Below, one piece after another: positions 43,486-55,890 of a DNA stretch of 64,000 bases. A program made the position numbers and the translations under genes. This DNA comes from Tetradesmus obliquus (taxonomy: Eukaryota; Chlorophyta; Chlorophyceae; Sphaeropleales; Scenedesmaceae). The DNA is taken from contig CP126205.1 of NCBI GenBank assembly GCA_030272155.1, positions 2,530,501 through 2,594,500 of the forward strand, read 5' to 3'. The notes beneath the pieces were generated by a model. The model was not told the origin of the DNA, made no database searches, and saw only the letters and a program-made list of their open reading frames with translations. How positions within the stretch are numbered: the first letter of the stretch is position 1; each line of letters begins with the position of its first letter.

Positions 43486-45407
43486 TTTAGGGGCAAAGGT
43501 CTGTTTGACACCACCATAATGCTCATCCCACAAGTAATTGTCAGGCCTGCAACCAGCAGCTTGCGTATAGTACCACATGCAACAGACGGTGACTATGTGT
43601 GCTGTCTGTCCTCAGACTGCGTACCAAGTGTCACGATGCATGCGCAGCAGCTGCCACAGTAAGCCGTCAACACCTTCCTCCCATTGAAACTGGTGCTGTT
43701 TTCACATCTCACCAAGTCACAGACAGATGAGGTATTGACCTACTTGTCAGCTTTGGAACGTCACGCGAACGTTGAGGTCTATCTTTTCTACTACAAAAGT
43801 TGGCTTCCTTGCATCGATCGCGTGCCCTCCCACTGCAAGCTCTCTTTGGTGATGTGCTCCAGCACCCACATGAAACTGGTGATGTGGCCTAACATTTACT
43901 ATTGCTTATCTTCACTTTGCGTAACTGAAGGGTCACACTGCAGGTGCAGCAGCCGCACTCGTCTGTCAAACATCCGTCAGGGCCACCAGGGCGGTTTGAG
44001 GCGCTGTGATACACCCTATTGAAACCTATGCGTACCGCGTGCCCTCTCCCTGCAGGCTCTCCTTGGTGATGTGCTCCAGCACCCACTTAGGGTTGCAACA
44101 TAAAATTGGTGATGTGGCCTAACATTTACTATTGCTTATCTTCACTCTGCATAACTGAAGGGTTACACTGCAGGTGCAGCAGCCGCACTAGTCTGTCAAA
44201 ACATCAGTCAGAGCCACCAGGTCGCTTTGAGGCGCTGTGATACACCCTATTGAACCCTATGCTTACCGTGTGCCCTCCCCCTGCAGGCTCTCCTTGGTGA
44301 TGTGCTCCAGCACCCATTTCGGATTGCGCGTGCGGCCGTCAAAGCTGGCCACAAAGCCCTCGTAAAACCGCAACGTGTCTGTCTGGGGGATGCCTGCAGA
44401 CAAGGCAAAGTAACAGTGATCTGTCAAAGCTGGCCACAAAGCCCTCGTAGAACCGCAACGTGTCTGTCTGGGGGATGCCTGCATCAACGCAAATCAACAG
44501 CAACCAGTCAAAGCTGGCCACAAAGCCCTCGTAGAAGCGCAGCGTGTCTGTCTGGGGGATGCCTGCAGCAAGGCAAAATTACACCAACTTTTTGATGGAG
44601 GCCAAAAAGCCCTGGTAGAACGGCAGCGTGTCAATCTGGAGGATGCCTGCAGCATGGCACAGTGACTTGTCAAAGCTGGCCACAGAGCCCTCGTAACACT
44701 GCAGTGTCCATCTGGGGAATGCCTGCAGGCCAGAATACCAGCAGCGCATCCACAAGGCGCACGAATGGGTAATCTTTGCCACACTGCTTTATGCTGTGGG
44801 TAAAATGACAGGAATGAGATCAGCGGATGCAGGGCCTGGTTTGCAGCTGTCCGTGCCAGGAGGCGGTCCCTGCCAGGAACTCGGCACATGCCTGGTGTTA
44901 AAGGCTGCAATCAAAGCATTCAACAGTGCTCAGCTCTGCTGCTGCTGCTGCTGCTGCTGCTGCTCACCAAACTTGAAGGCCGAGTGCACCCTGAACACAG
45001 ATGCCTCATCGGAGGCTTTGGGCCCTGCACAAGTCACACAAATCAGCAGCACGGCGGATACGGCAGAAATTAAGCAGCCAATTGTCAGCAGTGGCTCCCA
45101 CTGGACGCATAAACTACCAGACTATGATCCCCAGCTAAGTGTCTGCATCAAGCCTCAGCGGGGTAGATAGTGCATGCATGCAGAGCATGGCAGCGCAGCA
45201 GTCCAGGACCATCTGCAAGTTGCTGCTCCTGCTCCTGCTCCTGCTGCTGCGTAATACACTGCAGTGTGTTTTTGCTCACCGCCAGGGATGAGGTCTGCTG
45301 CTGGGGCTTTTTGAACAACACTTGCACGGGAGCGGTTGAGGTAGGCATAGGCGCCCCCTGCACCTATGCCTGCCCCAACAGCAATGCCTAGTGCGACACT
45401 CCTAAAC
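39247..45407 (-). CDS. EndoG-type DNA/RNA non-specific endonuclease (first exon not found)
   Basis: Exons in transcription order are 45280-45407, 44968-45024, 44267-44393, 43126-43222, 42733-42807, 42437-42502, 41504-41600, 41033-41221, 40176-40334, 39761-39850 and 39247-39455, giving 430 residues with agreeing phases. A hydrophobic N-terminal stretch (ALGIAVGAGIGAGGAYAYL) fits the membrane anchor of mitochondrial EndoG. Then come GIPQTDTLRFYEGFVASFD and RTRNPKWVLEHITKESL, the DRGH active-site motif (GYDRGHM), NHRASQKAMNDTFSLSNISP with the metal-binding Asn, VYIVTGPLWLP, VSVPTHYYKVVL and AFVMPNAPID. These are in the family's usual order. Family members degrade DNA and RNA, often mitochondrial DNA, with Mg2+. 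The last ~100 residues are a Gly/Ser/Arg-rich extension not usual in animal EndoG. The start codon should lie upstream of 45407. Confidence 0.9.
40398..40461 (-). repeat. Copy of EndoG exon 40176-40334 start
   Basis: On the minus strand a gcag acceptor is followed by the bases for AKFFPGFVN, then KRRAAL, about 125 bp upstream of the parent edge. Confidence 0.85.
40675..40935 (-). repeat. Copies of EndoG exon 41033-41221 end plus short minisatellite
   Basis: Donor-edge text (ctcaccagccacgctctc on +) recurs near 40695 and 40908, each preceded by tcaaatgcctgtaccg or close variants. Between them the 9-12 bp phrase tactgcctg(gctc) repeats many times. Confidence 0.8.
41810..42330. other. Unusual AT-richer insert with long G-tract inside an EndoG intron
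   Basis: The 836-bp intron 41601-42436 contains a run of about 20 G broken by one C near 41818-41840, several shorter C-tracts and A-tracts, and no exon copies, unlike the other introns. It could be an inserted element or a poorly sequenced stretch. Confidence 0.45.
43225..43456 (-). repeat. Two copies of EndoG exon 43126-43222 start with CAG runs
   Basis: The minus-strand text for ESSSFYEDQGLEPR recurs at about 43299-43338 and 43404-43443. Each is preceded (minus sense) by a (CTG)n acceptor. Spacing is about 105-110 bp. Confidence 0.9.
43805..44240 (-). repeat. Two long copies of EndoG exon 44267-44393 end plus intron
   Basis: Units of roughly 215-220 bp repeat the bases for VLEHITKESLQ, the donor region and intron text including cctaacatttactattgctt (on +). 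They lie in the intron after the parent exon. Confidence 0.9.
44405..44745 (-). repeat. Four copies of EndoG exon 44267-44393 start
   Basis: The bases for GIPQTDTLRFYEGFVASFD recur near 44424-44481, 44508-44564, 44590-44648 and 44672-44726, decaying with distance from the parent. Each has a ctgcag-type acceptor. Confidence 0.9.
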
Positions 45408-46828
45408 CTGTGCCCATCGTATTTACAGCGTTCGCAGGAAAGTAAAATCAAAATCGTGTGTGGTTAAGGGCAACATGAGCAGCAGGTGTTGCTACAAGGA
45501 CCAAGCACATGACAAGCAGCAGTAGCAGTAGCAGCACCAGCAGCAGTAGCAGTGCTGCCCACAGGTATACAGCAGACGCATCTGCGAAGGGACTGGTGCT
45601 AGCTAGCAACTTTTTTGTTATACTGTGTGCTACTAAATGGTTTGGAAGAAGCAGGTGATTGCAGCAATTCGAGGAGAAAGATCGCCAACCTGAGATCGAG
45701 CATTCTGCTGTACTGCGGCCCTCGCCGCCTCAACACGGCAACAAAAGCTTTTAGATTATTCAGTTTTGGTCAGTCCAGAACTACAGGGGCGACGTATTTC
45801 CGTGATGTGGCCGATAGGTTTTGCTGGCAGTACAGCAGGCTGGCACTTTCAACGGCCGTGGGCGTGTCCCTTGCACGTGCTGTCAAAATTGCAATGGCTG
45901 TAGCCTGCGTCTGGTAACAGGTACGTAGAATGTGCACGTCCTGACACGTGCTAGCCGCATCATGTGCAGTAAAACCTGTACCGCTGCAACTGACAAACCA
46001 ACTCAGGCTGTCAGCCTGAGCAGATCGTACGCACACACTGTGACAGATGACACCATACTTGCCTCAGAACAGCCTGGATGTTACACGTGCATTTGCACGC
46101 AATTCAAAATGCAAAAAAGGGCACCCTAAAAAGCCAATGGCTTGCCTGCAGCACCCATACCAACATACCCAGCCAAACATGCCCAGCTGGCATCTGCAGG
46201 CTCGGCCTCAAGTTGTTCCCTACCAGTGCACAATGACCGACCACCAGAACACAATGACCTAGCGATACACAAACACAGTTTCTGTCAGGCTGTACCATAT
46301 CAATCAATCCGTTTAAGCCGCTGTGCGGGCATGCTGTGCTGGTTGCCCGGCTCATCTGCACCAGCTGTAGATGGAAGGGCGCATGCGCAGCATCAGCACC
46401 CTCAGTAGGCTTTGAGAGGCCTCAGATCCAGCCGCACCCATCCTCGATGCCGTGCTATGAGGCTACGGCATGCAGAGCACAAACAACCCATCAGTGACCT
46501 GCCTGCACAGATGAATGGCTGCCATCTATCTTGCACTGTACCTCTGACAGACACTGTCATCACAGCGCAAGTGACAAAGCCAGCTGCACAGCCATGCCTC
46601 CAGCCCAGCTAACACCTTGCACCTCATACATGGACACAAAGGACAACACCAGTGCAGCAGCGCGATACATGTAAGTCTGTGGGTATCTGTGTGGATCCGC
46701 ATGAAATGTTACTGCCCTGCTTGCATGGCTACACATGTAGCCTCGCTGTCAACATAATCGAGTCGCAACCCAAAAGCCTTCACCTTGGGTGGCTGAAGAT
46801 TGAAGTGATGGTTGTACTGTACACCTTT
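45408..46828. other. EndoG 5' flank and Maf 3' flank
   Basis: The first EndoG exon should lie here. A candidate Met at 45705 (minus, MLDLRLAIFLLELLQ) has no convincing donor. No other gene is recognised. Confidence 0.4.
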
Positions 46829-47912
46829 CTACTGCTTGCTGGCCTGCGCTGCTACTGCTGCCTCTGCTGCTGGCAGCGTCAGCAGGCCCTCCTGCAGCAG
46901 CTGCTGCACCTGCTGGCTGAACGAGTGCAGCGGGAAGCCCACCACGTTGAAATAACAACCTGTTATGCCTGTTACAAATGACGAGGCAGCGCCCTGGATG
47001 CCATAGCTGCCTGCCTTGCCAAACGGCTCGCCTGCAAGGCAAGTCAAGAGGGAGTGCAGCAGCAGCGCAGAGCAACATGATGTGCTAGCAGCAAGACAGA
47101 TGAATGCGCAGGTGGTGGGCAAGATGCAATCTGGCCATGCTGCACACAGCAATGCAAAGTTACGTGAACTATTTGTCTACAGCGCGAGGTGTCACTGGCT
47201 GACGCCCGTTTCTAATGTTTGATTTTGCTGCACGTGGGGCAAGCAGGTGAGCAGCCTGGAACGGTGTATGGCAGCACGCACGATAGCTCACTGGCAGATG
47301 CAACTGCAGTCGCACCTGTGTGAATGTACGCGTCTATCAGTTCAGTAGGCAGCTCATGGAAGAGCACGTTGGTGGTCTCAGAGAAGGTGCGGCAGAAGGG
47401 GCCCTCCTGGCCCTCTGGCACAGGCGCCTGCGGCAGCACCAGCGCCACGCCGGTGTGCACGTGGTGGCTGCTGCCGCTCAAGCTGCATGGAGGAAGCAGA
47501 CAATTGTGTGAGCAGCGGCAGGTCAGTGTCAGCAGCAGTATGGCAGCGGCGACACCAGCGCCACGCCTGTGTGCACGTGGTGGCTGCTGCCGCTCAAGCT
47601 GCAGCCCCAAAATAGGGAGTTTGTTGAAAACAGCGGCGGCAGGTTAGGAGTCAGTAGTATGGCAGCGGAAGCACCAATGCCACGAATGTGTGCACGTGGT
47701 GGCTGCTGCCGCTCAAGCTGCAAGCAGGGGCAGTTACATGTGTAAGCAGCGGAAGGTCAACGCAACTGCCAGCTGCTGCAGGTCTGGCAGCCTCTGCAAA
47801 CATCCCCGGCCTGCTGCAAGCTGGTGCAGTGCTGCACTGCTGTGTTGCTGCTTGGGCACTGCCCGTTGCTGCTGGTACTGCGGTGCACTCTCAAGCTCCA
47901 GGCGTGCTGACA

Positions 47913-47943
<31 letters not shown>

Positions 47944-48035
47944 ACGCACCTCTCCAGCATCTTACGGGCATGGCTGACGTCATCCGGCTTCTCCAATATG
48001 TAGCCGCCATGCTCCACAATCTGTTGATTACAATT

Positions 48036-48106
<71 letters not shown>

Positions 48107-49030
48107 CAATGTGTCAACATGACAGGAGCTCGAGTGGTGCTGGTGCAGCCTGCACCTGGCTTTGAGTGATTGGCTTGTACACACACTGCTGTGCTGCTTC
48201 CTCTTTGTTAAACAGTTGGACCTGTCTTGCACCCAAAAGCATGCATGCACAGATTCGTGCAGAACACGTGCAGGATGCGCGTGCAATGCAGTCACTAATC
48301 GCTGTCAGATGCAGCTGTGCACTGCTCGCCTCTGCTGCGTGCAGCGCAGCTGTGTGTGACTCGGCACTGCAAGTTGCAAGTAAACTCAAGCAACACTGCT
48401 GCCCCTCTGTGCACAACTGCGCAACAAGCGGGCAGCGCTTCCTCACACACTGCAGCACCAGCAGCTGCTGCTCCTGCTTCTGCTTCTGCTTCTGCTGCTG
48501 CAGTCAGTTGCAGATGTTGCAAGCGCACCGTGTCTGCTGAGATGATGAGGTCCACTGGGGGCTTGCCTTTCTGCGCTGCACACACTTTTGCGACATCCAG
48601 CGCTTTGTGCCGTGCTGTCTCTACTGCGTAGTCTGCTGCATTCTCAAACCAGTGGTGTGGCAGGGTTTCTTCGAAGGATGAGACCACGATCTGCAGAGGG
48701 CAGCATGCATGGGCAGATGCGCAGTAGGATGCGAGGAATCACAGCCTGAGCAGCACCACTGCAGCACCGCAACAGAAGCAGCAGCAAGGCCTGCAGCGCT
48801 CGCAAGCTACTGGAGCAAGAAGATAAGAACCTTATTTTGGCAGAGCTGCAACGTGTAAGCCCTGAAGAAAGCAGCGGGAGGCATAACTTCAAGCATCTTC
48901 ACACCATCAGCTGCTGCTGCAGTACCTCAAATTTTAGGCCAAGATTCCCTAGCAGCTCCTTTCGCCTGGGCGAACCACTGGCTAGCACGATACGCTTTGT
49001 ATTCAGGCCAGTGATATGTTGCAGGATCAT
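46829..49030 (-). CDS. Maf-like nucleoside triphosphate pyrophosphatase
   Basis: Exons are 48926-49030, 48529-48690, 47950-48020, 47316-47482 and 46829-47031, giving 235 residues, close to the family's usual ~200. The start is the ATG at 49030, because the open frame further upstream has no ATG. Diagnostic blocks are [25 protein letters not shown] with the catalytic Asp, [41 protein letters not shown] and FNVVGFPL. Maf proteins hydrolyse non-canonical or methylated nucleoside triphosphates; eukaryotic relatives include the N-terminal part of ASMTL. The gene is divergent from eIF3d with 405 bp between starts. Its longest exon has copies of its own 5' edge upstream. Confidence 0.9.
47528..47722 (-). 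repeat. Two copies of Maf exon 47316-47482 start
   Basis: The minus-strand ctgcag/cttgagcggcagcagcc acceptor edge and the bases for [14 protein letters not shown] recur at about 47547-47604 and 47664-47722. Spacing is about 115-120 bp. Intron text with ctgctgacac or ctaacctgccgc is repeated too. Confidence 0.9.
48037..48107. repeat. (CAG)n microsatellite, about 23 units
   Basis: An almost pure run upstream (minus sense) of Maf exon 47950-48020, separated from its acceptor by about 15 bp. Confidence 0.95.
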
Positions 49031-49435
49031 GTTGCACTGCCGTGACTCCTTGAGGCAAGAGTGACTGTAGGTGCTACTGCTGCTGCTCGCGAGTGAGTGA
49101 ATGTCCAGGACCTTGCAAAAGTATAATCGTTTATCCAAAACGCAAATAAACAGGTTGTAGACCTTTATGAACGTGGGGAAAGTGATCGCGTGGGATGCAG
49201 TTTGAACACTTCCTGGGGCTCAGGGCAGGACAGACAACCGCTACTCTCAAGCCCGGTCCTTGCTGTCTCACGCTTGATCCTGACGTTACGTCTCGTCTAT
49301 TTTGTCTTTGCGTTGCGTTCTGCCTGTGTGAAGCAGGCCGCCTGAATCTCACTGTTTTCAGGAGGGCATTCATAGACAGGTGCTAAGACTGGAACAAAAC
49401 GAGATAAACTGGCGGATTCAGATTGGCAAGTAGTC
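49031..49435. promoter_or_regulatory. Divergent promoter region, Maf-like gene and eIF3d
   Basis: Only 405 bp separate the two start codons, which point away from each other. I see no clear core motif. Confidence 0.5.
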
Positions 49436-52400
49436 ATGGCGCCACTGCCTTACGCAGTCCCAGACATTCAAGATAACCCAGACGGCTGGGGTCCATGCGC
49501 TGTGCCAGACCACCTCAAGGATGTGCCGTTTGCGCCATTCAGCAAGGGAGATAAGCTAGGCAAGGCAGCAGACTGGACGCAGCAGGCATACCAGAGAAAC
49601 CAGGGTGCGTGTAGTGCAGCACCATCCTGCTGGCCTGGCGTGCTCTGCTCGATCCCTGGCATGCAGCTTGCTAGCCTGCTGCAGACGCATCATCAAGCTT
49701 CATGATATTGCTGCAGGTCGTTATGGCGCCAACCCCGCGAATGCAGTGTTCCAGTTCTTCCACACAGAAGAGGTGTGTGCATGCAGCTGCTGCTGCTGCT
49801 GCTGCTGTGGTGACATGTTTGATGCTAGCTGCAATAGGGACATGGCAGCTACTCAGGGGAACCTTGCAGATCCTTCACAGCAGCAGCAACAGCAGAAACA
49901 GCAGCAGCAACAGCAGGACAGCAGCAGTTGCAAGGCAGACGATTCTGTAGACCCACACCATACTTGGCAGCAGTGGCAGGAGCAGATAGTTGCAGGATAC
50001 AGGGACACAGCTATGCAGCTGTGTTGTTGCCCAGCCATATGTTTGGAAATGGCACTATATATAGAGCAGGCCGTGCTGCAGTAGGCAACAGCAAGGGAGT
50101 CCTGCCAGCAACGCAGCTGTTGCTCTAGCAACTGAAAACAGCCGCGCAGCAGCGTACAGCATCCAGCAACAATCCGACAGCCGACATCACTGCCTGCGCA
50201 TTGCATAAGCATCTGTCATCGTGCCGCAGTGGGTAGCGCAGTAGCCCCACTTGTCACATGCATGGCTGAGCTCATGTCACGGCATTGTGCACAGTGTGCT
50301 CAAGTCAACACCGCTGCCCTTGTCTCACAGCTGACCGGCAACTAGCATCCAGCAGCGTAACAACTCGTGTCACACCATGCATCCCAATCCATGTTACAAC
50401 ACTTGTCATAACATATGTTACATCTTGCAGGAGGACAGCTTCCACCTGGTGGACAACCGGCCCGCCAAGGCCACCAAGTTTGGGCAGCGCCGCTTCCAGC
50501 AGAACAAGTTTGCGCAGCAGCGCCGCGAGCGCGAGGCGGCGCGCGCCGAGCGCGAGAAGCGCGAGGGAGGCGGCCCGCGGCAGCAGCAGAAGAAGAACCC
50601 GTGGCAGCAGCACTGGAGGGAGCAGCAGCGGGTGAGTGGCGAAGGGATGTGGGTAGCTGGCAGCAGCAGTGGCAGCAGCAGCAGAGGAGCCCGTGGTGGC
50701 AGCGCTGGAGGGAGCAGCAGCTGGTGCGTGCGTGCTCAGGGTGTGCATGAGGGTCCTGCTACGTGGCTGGCTGGCTGGCAGCAGCAGCAGCAGCAGCAGC
50801 ATGATCATCAGCAGCAAGGGTGGCTGGCAGCAGTGGCAGAGGCAGCAGCGGCAGCAGCAGTGATGCCTGGGTGGCTGGCAGCAGCAGCAGCAGGGGAGTG
50901 CTGGGTGGTTGCATGTCGTGATTAGGATGCTCAGGGACGGCATGAGAATGAAGCACGGCAGCAGCAGTACAGGCAGCAGCCGTAAGAGTATCATGATGGT
51001 GTCATGTTTGTGATGCAGCAGCATCAACAGCGCTGGGGGCAGCTGGTTACGAAAGTGATGTAGAAGGGTGCAATTGCGGCTACACGGCACAACTGGACGG
51101 CAGTGACAGCTGCGGCAGCAGCAGGGGCAGCAGCAGCTGTTTGAAAGCAGCACGTAGCCTGGTTGCTGGGTGCGATGAGCGTAGCGCAGCAGCAGCCTTG
51201 GGTCTCATGATGCATGTGCCAGCTGCCAGCTGGCGTGGCACACACAGAGCACAGCAACAAAGACCGATACCTGACCTACGCTGCACACCAGCTGATGCTT
51301 TCAATAGCGCATGCGTCAAACGAACGATCGCCACATGATTTGTTGCTTTCGTTTGCTGTTTGTCCCTGCAGCAAGTGCAGTACAGCAGCAGCGTGGACAT
51401 CCGCCCCGAGTGGGCTGTCACATGTTGCAATGTGCCCGTTACTAACACCTGCCACACACCTGCCAAATGTTGATGTCGTTCCGCCGTGCAGCAAGTGCAG
51501 TACAGCAGCAGCGTGGACATGTGCCCCGAGTGGGCTGTCACATGTTGCGTTGTGCCTATTACTGACACCTGCCACACACCTGCCAAATGTCTATTTCAAT
51601 GCCCCCGCAGCAAGTGCAGTACAGCAGCAGCGTGGACATCCCCCCCGAGTAGGCTGTCGCACGTTGCAATGCGCATATCACCAACTAACACCTGCCACAC
51701 ACCTGCCAAATGCCCATTTCACTGCGCCCTGCAGCAAGTGCAGTACAGCAGCAGCGTGGACATCCGCCCCGAGTGGGCAGTCAAGGAGCAAATTCCTTTC
51801 GCCAGCCTGGCCAAGCTCACCACCAGCGTGGGGGAGCCCAAGGACCTCCACAGTGCAGGGCAGCTGGAGTACTACGACAAGTGAGTGAAACATTCGCTTC
51901 GTATATTCTGTGCAGCGTCCATCAAACAGCTTTGCAATCATGTCCTACAATGGTCAACGAATATCTGGTGTGTGGGGCCATGGAGCAGGATCCTAAGAGC
52001 TAGGGCAAGACCTGGCGACCAGCTTTGCGCGCATGCCGCCAGCTGACTTGCTGGCTGCCATCACCACCTGCCTGGCAACATCGTTTGTCCTGCCGGCGCT
52101 GCTGCTGCTGCTGCTGCTGCTGCTGCACCACGTGCCAGAAACAATTGACTTGATTTTTCACCATCTTGCTGCTGCTGCTGCGTGCACCCCCCAGGGCGTA
52201 CGACAAGCTCACCACGCGCCAGGAGAAGCCGCTGGAGCGCACCAAGCGCGCCTTCAGGAGCGTGTCCACCAGCGACGACCCCATCATCCGGTGAGCAGTT
52301 GATGGCAGCAGCAGCAGTAGCTGCAGCAGCAGCAGCAACAGTGCCAGCAGCAAAAGCAGTTGCAGCGCCATTGACGACTCTTTGCGAATGAGCAGCAGGA

Positions 52401-52655
52401 GCAGGAGCAGCATTAGCAGCAATGATAACACCATCGGATCATCTGGAGAAATGGCTTATACTGGTTTAAGCAGCCCTGCAGACTGCAGTTACAAGCCTGT
52501 CCAGCACTCTACAAAGCACTGCGTGATTGCCGCTCAACCCTCCTTGCTCTTCTTCTGCTTCTGCCGCTGTTGCCAAACCGCAGCAACCTGGCCTCAGAGG
52601 GTGCTGGCCGCGTGTTTGTCACTGACGCCATCCTCACCACCATCATGTGCGCAGC

Positions 52656-52720
<65 letters not shown>

Positions 52721-55608
52721 CTGCTGTCCAAATCGCAGCAACCTGGCTTCAGAGGATGCTGGCCGCGTGTTTGTCACGGATGCCATCCTCACCACCATCA
52801 TGTGCTGCTGCTGCTGCTGCTGGTGCTGCTGCTGTTTTGCCAATTTGCAGCAACTTGGCCTCAGAGGATGCTGGCCGCGTGTTTGTCACGGACGCCATTC
52901 TGACCACCATCATGTGCGCCGCCAAGAGCGTGTACAGCTGGGACGTGGTGGTCACGCGTGTCGGGGACAAGCTGTTCTTTGACAAGCGCGAGGGCAGCAG
53001 CCTGGACCTGCTCACAGTGAATGAGACCGCGCCAGAGCAGGTGGGGCTTCTGAGTTGTGCCAGGCTGCATCTGGGGGTGTGTCGTCTGTCATTGCTTCAA
53101 GCACACGGTGTGTGCGCGAGCAGTAACCCATCATGTACCTGGCTTCGTTCATGCATTGCTGGCAGTTGATGTATCCTACTGCAACCCTATTGTGGCTGCT
53201 GCTGCTGCTGCTGCCAGGTGCCAGCGAACAAGGACAGCATCAACGGCGTGCAGCACACCTACCAGCTCGACCCTGCATCAAACATCACTGCCCTGCTGCT
53301 GCTGCTGCTGCCGCTGCTGCCACCACACAGGTGCCCGAGGACAAGGACAGCATCAACGGCGTGCAGCAGCTGAGCCTGGAGGCCACCATGATCAACCAGA
53401 ACCTCAGCCAGCAGCTGCTGGTCAAGGGAGGCGAGAAGTGAGTACTGCTGTAGCACTCTGTGCTGTGACGACATTCTACCAGCTGCAGCATCAGGCATGA
53501 GATATGAGAATTGAATCTAGCCAGCAGCTGTCAAGGGCGGGGAGGAGGGGGTGTGCTGCGAGACCAGCCCGCAGCTTGCCTCTTGGCCCGGCAGCGTCAT
53601 CATCATCACGCAGCGTTGCATGTTGACAAGATGTATATAGCAAACGAAACCAACGTGTTGTATTGCTGCATGTGGCAGCTTCCCTAAGCTGACCTGCTGC
53701 TGCTGCTGCTACTGCTGCCGCTGCTGCTGCAGGTCCAGCCTGGGCAACCCCAACCCCTTCGACGACGGCGCAGGGGAGCTGGCCAGCGTGGGATACAAGT
53801 GAGCGGCGCTTCATAATTTATTATCATGTTTGAAACCTTGTTGCAGACTGAACCTTGTTGCAGAATGACAGACCCCTTGTTGCAGAATGAGGAACCCTGT
53901 GGTATCTGCACCATGCACTGTGTTTGTGCTGTGCTGCGATGTGTGGGTGTGTCTCTCAGCAGTGTGTTCTGCTGCTGCTTGCCGGTCTTCTTTGCAGTAT
54001 CCTTTTCACTGCAGGGATGCCGGCGTGGACCTTGCTGCTGCTTGTGTTTCACTCAACCTGCTGCTGCTGCTGCCACCACTCTCCGCTTGCCTAATGTTGC
54101 AGGTACCGCCGCTGGACGCTCAACAGCGACGCTGGCGTGGACATCGTGGTGCGCTGCATGCGACCAACACTGCTGCTGCCGCACTGCCTTCCGTCACTGA
54201 TTGCTGCTGCTGCCGCTGCTGCTGTGCAGGTACCGCCGCTGGACGCTCAACAGCGACGCTGGCGTGGACATCGTGGTGCGCTGCGAGATTGATGGCGTGA
54301 TCAACAACAAGGGCGAGGACCAGTTGCTGAGCATCAAGGTGTGTGTGATGTGACTGGTTTGTATGGTGACTGTTGTGTCCATCACCATGTGCCAGTAGGA
54401 GTGGTGTGGCTGAGATCAAGTGGGCGAGGACCAGCTGCTGAGCATCAAGGTGTCGTGTGTATTGGCTTTTATGTTGAGTTGTTGAACTGGGTGCAGGTGC
54501 TCGCGCATGTTGGCGGGCAGGGATGTGCAGCTGCTCAGATGCAGGGATTTGCAGCGACTAGTCACGCTTGCTGTTGCTCCTGCTGCTGCTGCTGCTGCTG
54601 CTGGTGCTGCTGCTGCTTTCTCTCCCATTAGGCGTTGAACGTCTTTGACCTGCCCGCCAGGGACTGACGCAAACCTGCTGGCTCCCTGCCCTTCTCACCT
54701 CCTGCAAGTCAAAACTCACACTCCCGCTGCTGCTGCTACTGCTGCTCTGATCTGCAGGCGCTGAACGAGTTTGACCTGCGCGCCACGGACTGGCGCAAGA
54801 AGCTGGAGAGCCAGCGCGGAGCAGTGCTGGCCTTTGAGGCCAAGAACAACCTGGCCAAGCTGGCCAAGTGGACCATGGCTGCACTGCTGGCTGGAGCTGA
54901 GCTGGTCAAGCTCGGCTATGTCAGCCGCGCCGGCCCTAAGGACAACGGCAACCACGTCATCCTCGGCACGCAGGTGTGTGGGTGTAGGCCTAAAGTGTGT
55001 GTACATGTGGTTAAGACAACGGTCTTGGATGTTGTGTTTCTGTGGGTGCGGCTTAGGAGGTGTGGTCGACATGTCGGGGTCAGCTGGTGCTGCACCTGAC
55101 ACAACAGACGAGCAAGCGGCACGACCTGGCCAGCCAGATGAGTCTCAGCTGTCGCTGCTTTGCACAATAACTCTGTCTGACTGTTGTAATTCCTCCAATA
55201 TCTGCAGACGAGCAAGCCGCGCGACCTGGCCAGCCAGATGAGCCTGAACCCGGAGCACTGCTGGGGCATCGTGCGCGCACTGGCTGACTGGCTAACTGCT
55301 GACTGCTGCTGCTGCTGCTTGCTATTTCAAACCTGCAGACGAGCAAGCCGCGCGACCTGGCTAGCCAGATGAGCCTGAACCCGGAGCACTGCTGGGGCAT
55401 CGTGCGCGCCCTGGTGGACATGCTGCTGCGCCAGCCCGAGGGCAAGTACCTGCTGGTGAAGGACCCCAACAAGGACCTGCTACGGCTGTATGCTGTGCCC
55501 GAGGACGCCTTTGAGACAAACTATGTGGAGGAGCCGCTGGCTGATGCAGATGAGGTGCCTGCGGAGTCGGCGCCAGCTGCAGCAGCAGATGAGGCCGGCG
55601 ATGAGTAA
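49436..55608 (+). CDS. EIF3D: Eukaryotic translation initiation factor 3 subunit d
   Basis: Eleven exons: 49436-49604, 49717-49772, 50431-50631, 51735-51880, 52195-52290, 52851-53040, 53331-53437, 53733-53798, 54230-54338, 54758-54973 and 55339-55608. They give 541 residues, the expected length. eIF3d is a cap-binding subunit of the eIF3 complex that helps recruit mRNA to the 40S ribosome. Family blocks in order are [17 protein letters not shown] near the start, [17 protein letters not shown], the basic stretch [18 protein letters not shown] typical of the RNA-binding N-terminus, [91 protein letters not shown] and [19 protein letters not shown], then an acidic tail. Nearly every intron contains copies of a neighbouring exon edge. 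Confidence 0.95.
51366..51660 (+). repeat. Three copies of eIF3d exon 51735-51880 start
   Basis: Copies at about 51371, 51491 and 51609 carry a gcag acceptor, the bases for [15 protein letters not shown], then gtcacatgttgc and acacctgccacacacctgcc. Spacing is about 120 bp. Confidence 0.95.
52570..52803 (+). repeat. Two copies of eIF3d exon 52851-53040 start
   Basis: Copies begin near 52581 and 52738 with a cgcag acceptor and the bases for [20 protein letters not shown]. Each is followed by a CTG-rich run. An open frame runs across all three, but the CTG runs would add Ala or Cys tracts that the family lacks. Confidence 0.95.
53210..53262 (+). repeat. Copy of eIF3d exon 53331-53437 start
   Basis: This has (CTG)n, an acceptor, and the bases for [10 protein letters not shown], about 114 bp before the true exon. 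Confidence 0.9.
54060..54165 (+). repeat. Copy of eIF3d exon 54230-54338 start
   Basis: After an acceptor at 54103 the bases for [18 protein letters not shown] are repeated before the true exon, at near-identity. Confidence 0.95.
54408..54668 (+). repeat. Copies of the flanking edges of eIF3d exons 8 and 9
   Basis: At 54421-54450 the GEDQLLSIK end recurs with a gtgtcg donor. At 54631-54668 the ALN.FDLPARD start recurs with an in-frame stop. Confidence 0.85.
55095..55300 (+). repeat. Two copies of the last eIF3d exon start
   Basis: Text for TSK.RDLASQM recurs near 55100 and again, extended through [14 protein letters not shown], at 55207-55283. Both precede the true exon at 55339. Confidence 0.9.
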
Positions 55609-55639
55609 GCAGGAGCAGGATGGATGTCGTTGTGTGCTG

Positions 55640-55890
55640 CAGGCTGCTCAGATGAGGAGCCGCTCGCTGACGCCCATGAGGTGCCAGCGGAGTCGGCACC
55701 AGCAGCGGCAGCTGACAAGGCCGGCGATGAGCACGGAAGGAGGTTGTGTTGACAGCGTGTGACAGCATGTGACAGCACGTGGCGGTGACTGGGACACTTG
55801 GTCAAGGAGCTGCTGGCTGATGCTGGCGTGGTGCTGCAGAAGTCTGCACCGGCAGCAGCTGTGGGCGATGTCGGCAACAAGTGGGGTTGT
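55640..55890 (+). repeat. Copies of the eIF3d C-terminal coding sequence after the stop
   Basis: The bases for [20 protein letters not shown] recur at about 55655-55730, and a weaker copy (ELLADAGVV, SAPAAAVGD) lies at 55805-55880. Confidence 0.9.

Noticed and set aside
52570-53040. A single continuous eIF3d exon from 52570 to 53040
   Set aside because: The frame is open, but it would include three repeats of [16 protein letters not shown] and poly-Ala/Cys runs absent from the family. Copies plus introns explain it better.
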